Shown: positions 24,760 to 44,128, counted from the stretch's first letter. The stretch: DNA of 64,000 nt from Acidobacteriota bacterium (GCA_017304135.1 JAFLBB010000021.1:1-64000), one strand, 5' to 3'. Notes: generated by a model not told the origin, from the sequence alone. Program-made: numbers and translations.

Positions 24760-25737
24760 TTACAAACCGTTGTGTTTGCGATACCAGCGGTCGGCGGTAG
24801 CGACAATGTGGGCCAGGTCGCTCGAAACCGGCTGCCAGTTGAGCTCAGCGATCGCTTTGGCCGGGTCGGCCACCAGTTCGGCCGGATCGCCGGCGCGGCG
24901 CGGGGCTTCCTGCACAGGAACCTTCACGCCACAGACCTCTTCGACGGTGCGGATGATCTCGCGCACGCTCGAGCCGCGACCGGTGCCGAGGTTGTACTCG
25001 CAGGTCGTGTTGGTGGCGCGGATGCGGTCGAGTGCGCGCAGGTGGGCTTGCGCCAGGTCGTCGACGTGGATGTAGTCGCGCACGGCCGTGCCGTCCGGGG
25101 TGGGGTAATCGCTGCCGTAAATCGAGATATGCGGGCGCTTGCCGTGAGCGGCGGCCAGGACGAGCGGGATGAGGTGCGACTCGGGCGAATGGTCTTCGCC
25201 GATGCGCGCTTCGGCGTCGGCCCCGGCGGCGTTGAAGTAACGCAGCTTTGCGGCGGCAACGCCATGGCTCAGCGAAAACCAGTCGAGCATGCGCTCCACC
25301 ATGAGCTTGGTTTCGCCGTAGGCGTTCACCGGGTTCTTGGGGTGCGACTCGGGGATGGGCACCTGCTGCGGAGTGCCATACACAGCGGCCGTAGAGGAAA
25401 AGACGATGTGCTTCACGCCGGCGCGCTGCATGGCTTCGAGCAGGTTCAGCGAGCAGCCGACGTTGTTGCGGAAATACTTGCCCGGGTCCTGCATCGACTC
25501 GCCCACTTCGATATAGGCGGCAAAGTGAATGACGGCATCAATCGGGTGGCGCTTGAAGATGCTCTCAATGGCCGCCGTGTCGGCGAGTTCGCAGAATTCG
25601 AACTGGCCCCAGCGCACGGCCCAGTCGTGGCCCTTCACCAGGTTGTCGGCGACGATGGGATGATGTCCGGCTTCGGCGATGGCCTTCACCGTGTGGCTAC
25701 CGATGTAACCCGCTCCGCCGGCAACAAGGATGTTCAT
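24760..25737 (-). CDS. galE: UDP-glucose 4-epimerase
   Basis: A 325-residue extended SDR. GGAGYIGS (7-14) binds NAD, the catalytic Ser/Tyr/Lys are in FSSTAAVYG and YGETK, and the RYFNAAGAD, VRDYIHVDDLA and YNLGTGRGSSV segments are diagnostic for GalE. It interconverts UDP-glucose and UDP-galactose for cell-surface sugars. It starts 5 nt after purA and is likely in the same transcript, an unusual pairing of purine and sugar-nucleotide genes. Confidence 0.95.
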   Translation of the reverse strand: MNILVAGGAGYIGSHTVKAIAEAGHHPIVADNLVKGHDWAVRWGQFEFCELADTAAIESIFKRHPIDAVIHFAAYIEVGESMQDPGKYFRNNVGCSLNLLEAMQRAGVKHIVFSSTAAVYGTPQQVPIPESHPKNPVNAYGETKLMVERMLDWFSLSHGVAAAKLRYFNAAGADAEARIGEDHSPESHLIPLVLAAAHGKRPHISIYGSDYPTPDGTAVRDYIHVDDLAQAHLRALDRIRATNTTCEYNLGTGRGSSVREIIRTVEEVCGVKVPVQEAPRRAGDPAELVADPAKAIAELNWQPVSSDLAHIVATADRWYRKHNGL

Positions 25738-25742
25738 CGCGG

Positions 25743-27973
<2,231 letters not shown>

Positions 27974-27998
27974 AGGTGGAGTTCTTTCCAGACACACC

Positions 27999-29786
27999 GT
28001 GCGCCTGCGCATCCCCACAACCTGGCTCTGGGCCTCTGTAGCCGCGCTGCTGGTCGCCTTGCTGCTTTCGCTCGCGTTCCTCCAGTTCCGCTGGATCGAC
28101 GCCGTCACGGTGGCCGAGCGCGAGCGCATGCAAGCGCACTTGCGCGCCGCCTCGGGCCGGCTGACGCAGGAGTTTGATCATGAGGTGATGCGCGCCTGCA
28201 TGACCTTCCTCGTCGCCCCGTTTGAATGGCGCGAAGGCCATTGGCGCGACGTCGGCGGGCACGCCCGCGTGTGGCGGCAAACGGCCGCATTCCCCAACCT
28301 CATCCGCAGCATTTATGTGATCAACATCGAAGCTAATGGCGCCGCCGCCCTTCATCGCTATCAGGAAGGCGATCCCGCGCTCGCGTCGGCCAAGTGGGAG
28401 GAACGCTTTGAAAGCGTCCGCGCCAGGCTCACCACGGCGACCGGACAGGGCGGGCCACCCGTGCAATGGCGCATCGATACCGCGATTCCGGCGTTGGTGC
28501 TCTACGTCTCCGACACCGGCGCGCGCCAGGGCGAGCCGGGCGCAGGTCACGAAAAAGGAGCGGTGATTCTCGAATTGGATGAGGACTACCTGCGCCGCAC
28601 GCTGCTGCCTGCGCTGGTGAGCAAACATCTTGCCGTGAGCGCCGGACTGGATTACGAGGTGGAGGTGCGCACGAGCGATGCGGGGCGGCTCATCTTTCCA
28701 TCGCCGGCCGCACACGAACCGGGGGCAGGGAAGCCTGACCTGGAGCTTCCGTTTTTCGCGCTGCGTCCGGAGGAGGCCAGCCGCTTTGCGCCGCTGGCGG
28801 CGTTTGAGGCTTCAGGGCCGGGCCGCCGCGGGCAGGGCCAGCCCAAGGGACGTGGGCCACGCGCCGACCGGCCTTCTTTTCGAGGCCGCGGTCTGGCCGC
28901 GCAGAGTGTGCAGGGCGGCGGGGAAGGGCACTGGCGGCTGGCCGTGCGCCACCGCGCGGGTTCGCTCGAAGCGGCGGTGGACGGTCTGCGCAAGCGCAAC
29001 CTCGCGCTCGGTTTCGCCATGTTGCTGCTGCTCGGCGCAAGCGTGCTGCTGATCGTCACGCTGACGCGGCGGACGCAGAAGTTGGCGCGCGCCCATTCCG
29101 AGTTCCTGGCCGGCATTTCGCATGAACTGCTCACGCCGCTGGCCGTCATCCGCTCCGCGGCCGACAACCTCGCCGATGGCGTAGCGGTCTCCAACGAGCG
29201 CGCCCAGCAGTATGGCGAGATCATCCGCAAGCAGAGCCGGCGGCTGTCTGAGATGGTCCAAGACGCTCTCGGCTTCGCCGTCGCCCAGAGCGTGGCCCGT
29301 GAACGCTTCCGTGAGGTGGCCGTCGAGGATGTGGTTCGCCGCGCCGTGGAAACCTGCCGCCCGGCGATCGCCGAAGCCGGCGTCGAATTCGTGCAGCAGG
29401 TGGAGCCGGGCTTACCCGCGATCCTCGGCGACGCCACCGCACTCTCCCACATGCTACGCAACCTGATCATGAACGGAGTGCAGTATGGCGGCTCTGGCGG
29501 ATCGCTCGCCCTGAAGGTGAAGCGCGCGCGGACAAAGAGCGGGGATGCGGTCGAGATCACCGTGGAAGATAAAGGCGGGGGCATCGCGCCCGGCGAGTTG
29601 CAGCGCATCTTTGAACCCTTCTTCCGCGGCCAGGGCGCGGCGCAAATGCGGCTCCATGGCACTGGCCTGGGATTGAGCCTGGTGAAGCGCATCGCCGAGG
29701 ATCATCGCGGCACGGTGAGCGTCGAGAGCCAGCGGCCGGGCGGAACGGTCTTCACCGTGCGGCTCCCGGCGGCGGGCGCAGAATAG
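27999..29786 (+). CDS. Sensor histidine kinase
   Basis: A 595-residue membrane kinase with a GTG start. One transmembrane segment near residues 9-28 and another near 335-352 enclose a periplasmic sensor of about 300 residues with a Gly/Arg/Pro-rich stretch before the second segment. H375 in FLAGISHELLTPLAVI is the phosphorylated His; the N-box LRNLIMNGVQYG, VEDKGGGI, IFEPFFRG and GTGLGLSLV complete the ATPase. The sensor is not a recognised domain. It pairs with the response regulator immediately downstream. Confidence 0.93.
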   Translation: MRLRIPTTWLWASVAALLVALLLSLAFLQFRWIDAVTVAERERMQAHLRAASGRLTQEFDHEVMRACMTFLVAPFEWREGHWRDVGGHARVWRQTAAFPNLIRSIYVINIEANGAAALHRYQEGDPALASAKWEERFESVRARLTTATGQGGPPVQWRIDTAIPALVLYVSDTGARQGEPGAGHEKGAVILELDEDYLRRTLLPALVSKHLAVSAGLDYEVEVRTSDAGRLIFPSPAAHEPGAGKPDLELPFFALRPEEASRFAPLAAFEASGPGRRGQGQPKGRGPRADRPSFRGRGLAAQSVQGGGEGHWRLAVRHRAGSLEAAVDGLRKRNLALGFAMLLLLGASVLLIVTLTRRTQKLARAHSEFLAGISHELLTPLAVIRSAADNLADGVAVSNERAQQYGEIIRKQSRRLSEMVQDALGFAVAQSVARERFREVAVEDVVRRAVETCRPAIAEAGVEFVQQVEPGLPAILGDATALSHMLRNLIMNGVQYGGSGGSLALKVKRARTKSGDAVEITVEDKGGGIAPGELQRIFEPFFRGQGAAQMRLHGTGLGLSLVKRIAEDHRGTVSVESQRPGGTVFTVRLPAAGAE

Positions 29787-29808
29787 AGCCGCCGCGGGCG
29801 CAGAATAG
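29772..29808 (+). repeat. Tandem duplication over the kinase stop codon
   Basis: GCGGGCGCAGAATAG occurs at 29772-29786 and again at 29794-29808 (period 22). The copy repeats the last codons and stop of the kinase gene just before the GTG of the response regulator, lengthening the gap between them. Confidence 0.7.
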
Positions 29809-29815
29809 AAAGATA

Positions 29816-30499
29816 GTGTCGAAGAAAATCCTGGTGGTGGAAGACGAAGCCGATCTCGTGATGATGCTCGAGGATCGCCTGCGTGTCGAGGGCTATCAGG
29901 TGGAGGCGGTCGCCGATGGCGAGCGGGCGCTGGCACTCTTGCGCGAGCACGTTTATGACCTCGTACTGCTCGATGTCGGCCTGCCCGGCATGAGCGGCCT
30001 CGACGTCTGCCAGGAGCTGCGCCGCATGGGCTCGGCCGTGCCGGTGATCATGCTCACGGCGCGCTCCCAGGTGGTGGATAAAGTGGTCGGGCTCAAGCTG
30101 GGCGCCGACGACTACGTCACCAAACCGTTCGAGATGATGGAACTGCTGGCTCGCATCGAGGTGCTGCTGCGGCGCGCGCAGGCCAGCGTGCCGGCGGGTC
30201 CGGTGGTGGAGTTCGGCGATGTGGTGGTGAACCTGCGCGGCGCCGAGGTGCGGCGCGCGGGTGAACCGGTGGCGCTCTCGGCGCGCGAGTTCCAACTGCT
30301 GCGCTACCTCATTGAGCATCGCGGCGAAGCCCTTGGCCGCGACCAACTGCTGCGCGATGTCTGGGGCTACGAGTCGGCGCTCACCACGCGCACCGTCGAT
30401 GTGCACGTGGGCTGGCTGCGGCAGAAACTTGAACCCGATGTGAAGCACCCGCGCTTCATCGTCACCCTCCAGGGCATCGGCTATAAGTTCGCCGGTTGA
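29816..30499 (+). CDS. OmpR/PhoB-family response regulator
   Basis: A 227-residue regulator with a GTG start. The receiver has E9/D10 acid residues, the phosphoacceptor D53 (LVLLDVGLPG), T81 and K103 (TKPF). The C-terminal winged helix shows LSAREFQLLRYLIEHRGE, TRTVDVHVGWLRQKLE and GIGYKF. Its probable targets are the direct repeats just downstream, ahead of the Gly-rich and DUF2202 genes. Confidence 0.95.
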   Translation: MSKKILVVEDEADLVMMLEDRLRVEGYQVEAVADGERALALLREHVYDLVLLDVGLPGMSGLDVCQELRRMGSAVPVIMLTARSQVVDKVVGLKLGADDYVTKPFEMMELLARIEVLLRRAQASVPAGPVVEFGDVVVNLRGAEVRRAGEPVALSAREFQLLRYLIEHRGEALGRDQLLRDVWGYESALTTRTVDVHVGWLRQKLEPDVKHPRFIVTLQGIGYKFAG

Positions 30500-30529
30500 G
30501 CCTGTAGGCAGGCCATGCCCATCCCCGAT

Positions 30530-30556
30530 GTAAAGAGGCGGTAAAGGACGTTTTAC
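30530..30556 (+). promoter_or_regulatory. Direct repeats typical of an OmpR-family operator
   Basis: GTAAAG occurs at 30530-30535 and 30541-30546, 11 bp apart (one helical turn), followed by the reversed form GTTTTAC at 30550-30556. OmpR-type regulators bind such head-to-tail repeats. The site lies between the response regulator gene and the secreted-protein operon. The remaining gap up to 30698 holds a ribosome site AGGAG (30687-30691) and nothing else I can name. Confidence 0.5.
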
Positions 30557-30698
30557 GCCCATTTTGCCGCTTTGTTTGTTTTGGTTGCGTCTCCACTAGC
30601 AGGAGATCAGAAAACAAGATTCAGAGGATCTCCAGGAAGCCGGCAGCCAGAAGGCCTCGGCGACCAGGTTCATACCAGAAATGCATAGGAGACAGATC

Positions 30699-31013
30699 AT
30701 GAAACGCTTTTTCTTAACCACCACCCTCGCCGCGGGCATGTTCGTGTTCACGGCTCCCACGTTTGCCCAGTTCGTCGCCGGTTCGCCGCAGACGCCGGGC
30801 TTCAACGGCAACTCCGCCATGAAGGGCAAGCGGAATGGCCCCAACGACGGCACCGGCAACCAGGGCGCGGGCCCGAAAGACGGCACCGGCTACGGCGCCA
30901 AGTCAGGCAACCGGCAGGGCGGACAAAACGGCGGCGTGTGTGACAACACCGGGCCGAAGGGCCGTTCTTCGCAAGGCCGTAGCTCGCAGGGCAGCCGCGG
31001 AGGCCGCCGCTAG
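30699..31013 (+). CDS. Small secreted Gly/Asn/Arg-rich protein
   Basis: A 104-residue product starting at ATG 30699 behind AGGAG. The signal peptide MKRFFLTTTLAAGMFVFTAPTFAQ is followed by a low-complexity chain of Gly, Asn, Lys, Ser and Arg, with the repeated motif GPNDGTGNQG / GPKDGTGYGA, and a basic tail (GRSSQGRSSQGSRGGRR). One Cys only. Comparable Gly/Asp repeats often lie next to DUF2202 genes. The chain is probably disordered, perhaps binding metal or polyanion (inference). Confidence 0.72.
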   Translation: MKRFFLTTTLAAGMFVFTAPTFAQFVAGSPQTPGFNGNSAMKGKRNGPNDGTGNQGAGPKDGTGYGAKSGNRQGGQNGGVCDNTGPKGRSSQGRSSQGSRGGRR

Positions 31014-31062
31014 TAAGCGGCCGGCACGATCGACACGAACGAGACGATGAGGAGACTCCATC

Positions 31063-31692
31063 ATGAACCGCACACCCCAATCCAACGCGTCCTTCTGGAC
31101 GAAGATGCTCACCGTGGCCGGCGCCGCCATCCTGGCCGCCGCCCCCCTGCTGGCCCAGGCCAACGGTAACGGCAATGGCAGCGGACCCGCGAACAGGCCC
31201 GGCAGCGGGACCGGCGTTTGCACCGGCACATGCGTCGCCGCGCCCCAACCGCTGAGTGAAGCCGAGGCCGCCAGCCTGGCCTTCATGCGGGAAGAGGAGA
31301 AACTGGCCCGCGATGTCTACCGCCGGCTCTATGCCAAGTGGAACATCCGCTCCTTTGACCGCATCGCCGAAAGCGAGCAGCGGCACATGGATGCCCTTGG
31401 CCGCCTGCTGGAGCGCTACCAGCTTGCCGACCCGGCCGCGGGCAACGCGGAAGGTGTGTTCAAGAGCCAGGAGTTGCAAAACCTGTTCAATGAACTGCTG
31501 GCCAAGGGTGAGCAATCCGTGAAGGACGCGCTCGAAGTGGGCGTGCTGGTGGAGAAGACCGATATCGCCGATCTGGAAAAGGCCCTGCCGGCTGTGGTCA
31601 ACACCGAGGTGAAGCGAGTCTACACCTCGCTGCTGAGCGGATCGATGAACCATCTGGACAGCTTCGAAAGCCTCCTCGAGGTGGTCAACTGA
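31063..31692 (+). CDS. Secreted DUF2202 ferritin-like protein
   Basis: A 209-residue protein with a signal peptide (hydrophobic core AGAAILAAAPLLAQ) and a low-complexity GNGNGSGPANRPGSG linker. The four-helix DUF2202 domain begins at LAFMREEEKLARDVYRRLY, whose Glu-Glu pair matches the first di-metal ligand position, and continues with ESEQRHMDALGRLLERY, carrying the ExxH pattern. The domain is related to ferritin-like di-iron proteins; function in periplasmic metal or oxidant handling is inferred. GAGGAGA precedes the start. Confidence 0.85.
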   Translation: MNRTPQSNASFWTKMLTVAGAAILAAAPLLAQANGNGNGSGPANRPGSGTGVCTGTCVAAPQPLSEAEAASLAFMREEEKLARDVYRRLYAKWNIRSFDRIAESEQRHMDALGRLLERYQLADPAAGNAEGVFKSQELQNLFNELLAKGEQSVKDALEVGVLVEKTDIADLEKALPAVVNTEVKRVYTSLLSGSMNHLDSFESLLEVVN

Positions 31693-31757
31693 ACACAGAC
31701 CATCCGGAAGCTGATCCAAGGGCTCCAGGGCAGGGTGAGGGACCTTGCTCTGGAGCC

Positions 31758-31777
31758 GCCTGCCTTTGTAGGCGGGC
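31758..31777 (+). terminator. Stem-loop after the DUF2202 gene
   Basis: GCCTGCC and GGCGGGC form a 7-bp stem with one wobble and a TTTGTA loop, 65 nt after the stop. No U-run. A second stem of 9 bp follows at 31808-31838, just before the ribosomal promoter. Confidence 0.4.
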
Positions 31778-31840
31778 GAATCTGGGTGTGCGAAAATCGA
31801 GGAACCAGGGGCCGCTTGGCGATAAGCTCAGCGGCTCCAC

Positions 31841-31868
31841 TTGCGTTTGGCAGCCGGGTTGCTATACT
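31841..31868 (+). promoter_or_regulatory. Promoter of the rplA-rplJ-rplL block
   Basis: TTGCGT (31841-31846), a 16-nt spacer and TATACT (31863-31868). Transcription would start near 31875, leaving a leader of about 165 nt before rplA. Confidence 0.65.
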
Positions 31869-31887
31869 GAGAGGGTTCGCCTTCTGA

Positions 31888-31990
31888 CCCCTGCTGTGGC
31901 CTTGCCAGGGCAGGCGGATTCAGGAAGAGGTGGACGCAGCTTTGGGAGGCCTGTCCGGCTAGCCTATCCCGGCAAGAACGCAGCAATGGG
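31888..31990 (+). ncRNA. Foldable leader RNA upstream of rplA
   Basis: Nested pairings run through the leader: CCC/GGG (31888-31890 with 31988-31990), TGCTG/CAGCA (31892-31896 with 31981-31985), CTTGCC/GGCAAG (31901-31906 with 31971-31976) and GGGCAGGC/GCCTGTCC (31908-31915 with 31949-31956, one wobble). GGCTAGCC at 31957-31964 is self-complementary. It has no reading frame. It could be an autoregulatory leader for L1 or the L1-L10-L12 operon; I could not match it to a known L1 leader or to 4.5S RNA. From 31693 to 32040 no protein gene is visible. Confidence 0.45.
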
Positions 31991-32040
31991 TTCGCGATTG
32001 GGGTGGGGGCACAGGGCGGCCGTTTGGACCAGGTCACAAT

Positions 32041-32754
32041 ATGTCTCGCAAAACCGGTAAGAAGTACACCGCTGCGCTCAAGCAGGTAGACGACAAGTTC
32101 TACACGTTGGAAGAAGCGGTTCCTCTCGTTCAGAAAATCAAGTTTGCCAAGTTCGATGAGACGGTCGAGGTGCACATGCGCCTCGGCGTCGATCCCAAGC
32201 ACGCCGACCAGATGGTGCGCGGCACGGTTGTCCTGCCCAATGGTTTGGGCAAGAAGATTCGCGTGCTGGTCATCGCAGGCAGCGACAAGGTGAAGGAAGC
32301 CCAGGAAGCCGGCGCGGAGTTCGTGGGTGGCGAAGAGATGGTGCAGAAGATCCAGGGTGAAGGTTGGATCGACTACGACGCCGTGATCGCCACGCCGGAC
32401 ATGATGCGCTCGGTGGGCCGCCTTGGTAAAGTGCTTGGTCCGCGCGGCTTGATGCCGAACCCGAAAACGGGTACGGTGACGGCCGATGTGGCTGGCGCGA
32501 TTCGCGAAATCAAAGCCGGTAAGGTGGAATTTCGCGTGGATAAAACGGGCGTGATTCACGCCCCGGTGGGCAAGTCGAGCTTCTCCACGCCGAAGTTGGT
32601 GGAGAACGCCAGCACGCTGATCGGCGCCGTGGTGCGCGCCAAGCCGGCGGCCGCCAAGGGCAAGTATGTGAAGAGCGTGACGGTGTGCTCCACGATGGGC
32701 CCCGGCATTCCGCTCGATGTCACCACCTACAATCTGACGGTGAAGGCTGTCTAG
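32041..32754 (+). CDS. rplA: 50S ribosomal protein L1
   Basis: A 237-residue L1. Signatures are [23 protein letters not shown]-like [33 protein letters not shown] and GPGIPLDV at the end. L1 forms the mobile L1 stalk of the large subunit and represses its own mRNA in known bacteria. In most bacteria rplK (L11) stands directly before it; here the 350 nt upstream are non-coding. No strong Shine-Dalgarno precedes the ATG. Confidence 0.97.
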   Translation: MSRKTGKKYTAALKQVDDKFYTLEEAVPLVQKIKFAKFDETVEVHMRLGVDPKHADQMVRGTVVLPNGLGKKIRVLVIAGSDKVKEAQEAGAEFVGGEEMVQKIQGEGWIDYDAVIATPDMMRSVGRLGKVLGPRGLMPNPKTGTVTADVAGAIREIKAGKVEFRVDKTGVIHAPVGKSSFSTPKLVENASTLIGAVVRAKPAAAKGKYVKSVTVCSTMGPGIPLDVTTYNLTVKAV

Positions 32755-32771
32755 GCGCGACGAGGAAAGCC

Positions 32772-33299
32772 ATGAAGAAGAAATCGCTCAAAATCGAAGA
32801 AGCCCAGCAGTTGCATACCGCGCTCGAGTCGACGCCGCACGTCTTCCTCACCGCGTTCGAAAAGCTCACCGTGGCGCAGGATTTCGCTTTGCGCAAAGCC
32901 GTGCGTGACGCCGGCGGCCGCTACAAGGTGATCAAGAACACGACGGTGGAGAAGGCGGCCAAGGGCACGCCCGCCGAGCCCATTCTGAAGGGCCTGGGCG
33001 GCATGAGTTCCATCGCCTACACAAGCACCGATCCGGTGGCCCTGGCTAAGGCGCTCACCAAGTATGCCAAGGAAAATCCCACGTTCACCTTTAAGGCGGG
33101 CGTGGTCGAGGGTCGCGTCTTTGAAGTGAGCCAGATTGAAGCTCTGGCCAACATGCCCTCGAAGGAAGCAATTTTCGCCAAGCTGTTGTATGTCATCAAT
33201 GCTCCGGCGCAGCAGTTGGTGACGGCGATCAATGGCGTAGGCCGCAACCTGGCCGTGGTCATCGACCAGGGTGTGAAAGAAAACAAGTTCTCCGCGTAG
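32772..33299 (+). CDS. rplJ: 50S ribosomal protein L10
   Basis: A 175-residue L10 starting at ATG 32772, behind GAGGAAAG. VFLTAFEKLTVAQDFALRKAVRDAGGRYKVIKNT is split here as the typical N-terminal RNA-binding part, followed by the C-terminal helix that carries L7/L12 dimers. Only 17 nt separate it from rplA, so the usual long L10 leader between L1 and L10 is missing; control may be exerted by the leader before rplA instead. Confidence 0.93.
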   Translation: MKKKSLKIEEAQQLHTALESTPHVFLTAFEKLTVAQDFALRKAVRDAGGRYKVIKNTTVEKAAKGTPAEPILKGLGGMSSIAYTSTDPVALAKALTKYAKENPTFTFKAGVVEGRVFEVSQIEALANMPSKEAIFAKLLYVINAPAQQLVTAINGVGRNLAVVIDQGVKENKFSA

Positions 33300-33368
33300 A
33301 TACGCACGGTCCCTCGCGGGCAGGCGTGATCGCGGTTCGAGTTCAAGGAAAAAAGGAGTTCGGGTATC

Positions 33369-33749
33369 ATGGCGGACATCAACGCAATTGCAGAATCGAT
33401 TCAGGGTCTGACGCTTCTTGAGGCGTCCTCGCTCGTGAAGATGTTGGAAGAGAAGCTGGGCGTTTCGGCGGCGGCTGCGGCCGTGGCCGTGGCGGCTCCG
33501 GCGGCCGGTGGTCCTGTGGCTGCCGCGGTCGAAGAGAAGACCGAGTTCACGGTGGTTCTCAAGGCGGCCGGCGCCAACAAGATCAACGTCATTAAGGTGG
33601 TCCGCGAGATCACCAGCCTGGGTCTGAAGGAAGCCAAGGACCTGGTGGACGGTGCGCCCAAGAATGTGAAGGAAGGCGTGACCAAGGACGAAGCCGAGGC
33701 GATCAAGAAGAAGTTCGTCGACGCCGGCGCCGAAGTCGAAGTGAAGTAA
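33369..33749 (+). CDS. rplL: 50S ribosomal protein L7/L12
   Basis: A 126-residue L7/L12 with an AAGGAG ribosome site. The N-terminal dimerisation helix ([19 protein letters not shown]), the Ala/Pro hinge and the C-terminal [21 protein letters not shown] with [16 protein letters not shown]-like sequence are all present. It recruits translation factors. Confidence 0.97.
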   Translation: MADINAIAESIQGLTLLEASSLVKMLEEKLGVSAAAAAVAVAAPAAGGPVAAAVEEKTEFTVVLKAAGANKINVIKVVREITSLGLKEAKDLVDGAPKNVKEGVTKDEAEAIKKKFVDAGAEVEVK

Positions 33750-34339
33750 CCGGGTGCGGGGCCTGTCCCCGCCAACACCGGCGGCCACCCGGGCGCGGAG
33801 CGTGGGCGGTTGCCGGAAGGCTCAGTGTGGACATCTTCCGCCGCGCGGCGGGGCCCGATCTAGGGTCAATTTGCCGCGCGGTTGGGTGTGTTTGACGCCA
33901 GTTTCTGGCGTTTGTTACACTTAAGTTGATCTCGGCCGGAGTCGGACTCGGAACTTGCGCTTGAATTTTTCCTTACATGACCGGGGCAGGGGTGTGTCTC
34001 CCTCTGCCTCCATCGTCGTTTCCCGTGTGTTTCTCCAGGGGGGAAGCTCGTGGGAATCGTGCGCCCCCGCCCGGCCCGCCGCGCGGCAGCAGGTTTCCTC
34101 ATTCGTCATCTCCCCGCGCGAGGCCTTCCCCGCTTCGCCCAGCCGGATCCCCGGCGCATACCGGTCGAACGCCCCATGCGGATTTGCCCCGTGCAGCCAG
34201 CCAAGTGTAGTCCTGCCGTTGTTTGAGATCCAAGTTGCCGGTGAGCGCGCCCAAGGCCAGCGCGCCGCCAGCAGCTTGCTTGTTTCGTAGCCTGAACCCC
34301 GGGCCGGGCCAGCCTGAGTGGTGTGTGAGGAGTGAATCA
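33750..34339 (+). promoter_or_regulatory. 590-nt rplL-rpoB gap with an internal promoter-like site and stem-loops
   Basis: No protein gene is convincing here. A GCGGGG/CCCCGC stem (33756-33772) follows rplL. At 33892-33921 TTGACG and TACACT stand 18 nt apart, overlapping a perfect ACGCCAG-TTT-CTGGCGT stem (33895-33911) that is followed by TTTGTT. The same bases could thus be a promoter for rpoBC or a terminator/attenuator after rplL. The remaining 400 nt before rpoB would be its leader; GAGGAGTG is the rpoB ribosome site. E. coli also has an attenuator and processing site in this gap. Confidence 0.5.
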
Positions 34340-38719
<4,380 letters not shown>

Positions 38720-38756
38720 CGGGAATAGCCAAGAAAGAGGAAAGGAGCAAAAGCTT

Positions 38757-42983
<4,227 letters not shown>

Positions 42984-43000
42984 ACTCACTCCAGACTGCT

Positions 43001-43036
43001 GCAAGGGCCCCGGCTACGGCCGGGGCTCTTTGCTTT
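43001..43036 (+). terminator. Intrinsic terminator of the rpoBC operon
   Basis: A long stem GGGCCCCGGC / GCCGGGGCTC with extended GCAA/TTGC flanks and a 3-nt loop is followed by CTTTGCTTTT. It lies 18 nt after the rpoC stop. Confidence 0.85.
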
Positions 43037-43126
43037 TCCGCCTACCCGTTGACTCCCGCCGCGCCGCGTTGCATGAATAGTGCAACCGCCGGCCTCGCCG
43101 CCGGGACTGTACAGGAGGCCTACCGT

Positions 43127-44128
43127 ATGAGTGAACATCCGCCGCCAGGGTGGAACGGCATCATGGAGATTGATCCCTCCGAGGACACCGTCATGGAGCG
43201 CCGCGACCTCTTTCGCGGGGCAGGCACAGTGGCCGCCTGGCTGGCCGCTTCGCGCGGAGCCGCCGCCGCCCCCGCGCCCGACGGCGCCGTGCCCGAAGCC
43301 AAACCGGGCCCAACACTACCCTGTGTCCCCTTCGGCAAACACAAAGTCTCGCGCCTCATCGCCGGCGCCAACACCATCTACGGCTACTCGCACTTCAACT
43401 ACGTCTTCAGCGCCCACATGGGCGAATACCACAGCACGCCGCGCGTGCTCGCCTTCCTGCGCGAGTTGGAGCGCTCCGGCGTCACCACCTGGCAGGCCAG
43501 TTGGAGCGAGCGCCTGGAGACCGATTGGACCGCCTACAAGGAGCAGGGCGGCAAACTCGACCTGCTCATGCTCTCCAAGCCCACCTTCAACGACGAACCC
43601 GAAATGGTGAAGCGCGCCGCCAAGCTCAAGCCGCTCGGCCTTGCCCAGCACGGCGCCGCCACCAACCGCTTCTGGGACGCCGGCCAGATGGACCGCTGCG
43701 TCGACTACCTCAAGCGCATCCGCGACACCGGACTCATGGTCGGCCTTTCCTGCCACAATCCGCTCATGGTCGAGTACTCCGAAGAACACAACTGGGATGT
43801 CGACTACTACATGACCAGCCTCTACTACATCAACCGCCCGCGCGCCGAGTTTGAACGTATCCTCGGCCAGGTGCCGATCGGCGAGATCTACCTGCCCTCC
43901 GACGTGCCCAAGATGCTCGCCACCATCCGCAAAGTGAAGAAGCCCTGCCTGGCGTACAAGGTGCTCGCGGCGGGCCGCACCGTCAATTCGCCGCAGCAAG
44001 TAAAGGAACGCATGGCCGTGGCGCTCAAAGGCATCAAGCCCGCCGACGCAGTCATCATCGGTATGTACCAGCGCTTCAATGACCAGATCGGCCAGACGGC
44101 GCAGTTCACCCGCGAGATCCTCGCCTAG
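43127..44128 (+). CDS. Exported protein of unknown function, possibly aldo/keto-reductase-like TIM barrel
   Basis: A 333-residue product with CAGGAGG before the ATG. Unusually, 23 residues precede the Tat-like motif ERRDLFRGAGTVAAWLAASRG; an internal ATG at 43193 just before it might be the true start. The mature part begins PCVPFGKHKVSRLIAGANTIYG, a pattern seen in aldo/keto reductases, and contains GVTTWQASWSERLE and LMVGLSCHNPLM. Such proteins are frequent in Acidobacteriota and Planctomycetes but uncharacterised. The aldo/keto-reductase link is a resemblance and no full tetrad could be assigned. Confidence 0.68.
   Translation: MSEHPPPGWNGIMEIDPSEDTVMERRDLFRGAGTVAAWLAASRGAAAAPAPDGAVPEAKPGPTLPCVPFGKHKVSRLIAGANTIYGYSHFNYVFSAHMGEYHSTPRVLAFLRELERSGVTTWQASWSERLETDWTAYKEQGGKLDLLMLSKPTFNDEPEMVKRAAKLKPLGLAQHGAATNRFWDAGQMDRCVDYLKRIRDTGLMVGLSCHNPLMVEYSEEHNWDVDYYMTSLYYINRPRAEFERILGQVPIGEIYLPSDVPKMLATIRKVKKPCLAYKVLAAGRTVNSPQQVKERMAVALKGIKPADAVIIGMYQRFNDQIGQTAQFTREILA

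Noticed and set aside
31861-32040. Possible 4.5S (SRP) RNA
   Set aside because: The leader folds well, but the conserved domain with GGAA loop and AGCAG strand is not found; CAGGAAG near 31921 lacks the pairing strand.
33325-33345. tRNA T-loop-like GGTTCGAGTTC
   Set aside because: No acceptor, anticodon or D arm can be built around it; it lies in the rplJ-rplL gap next to the rplL ribosome site.
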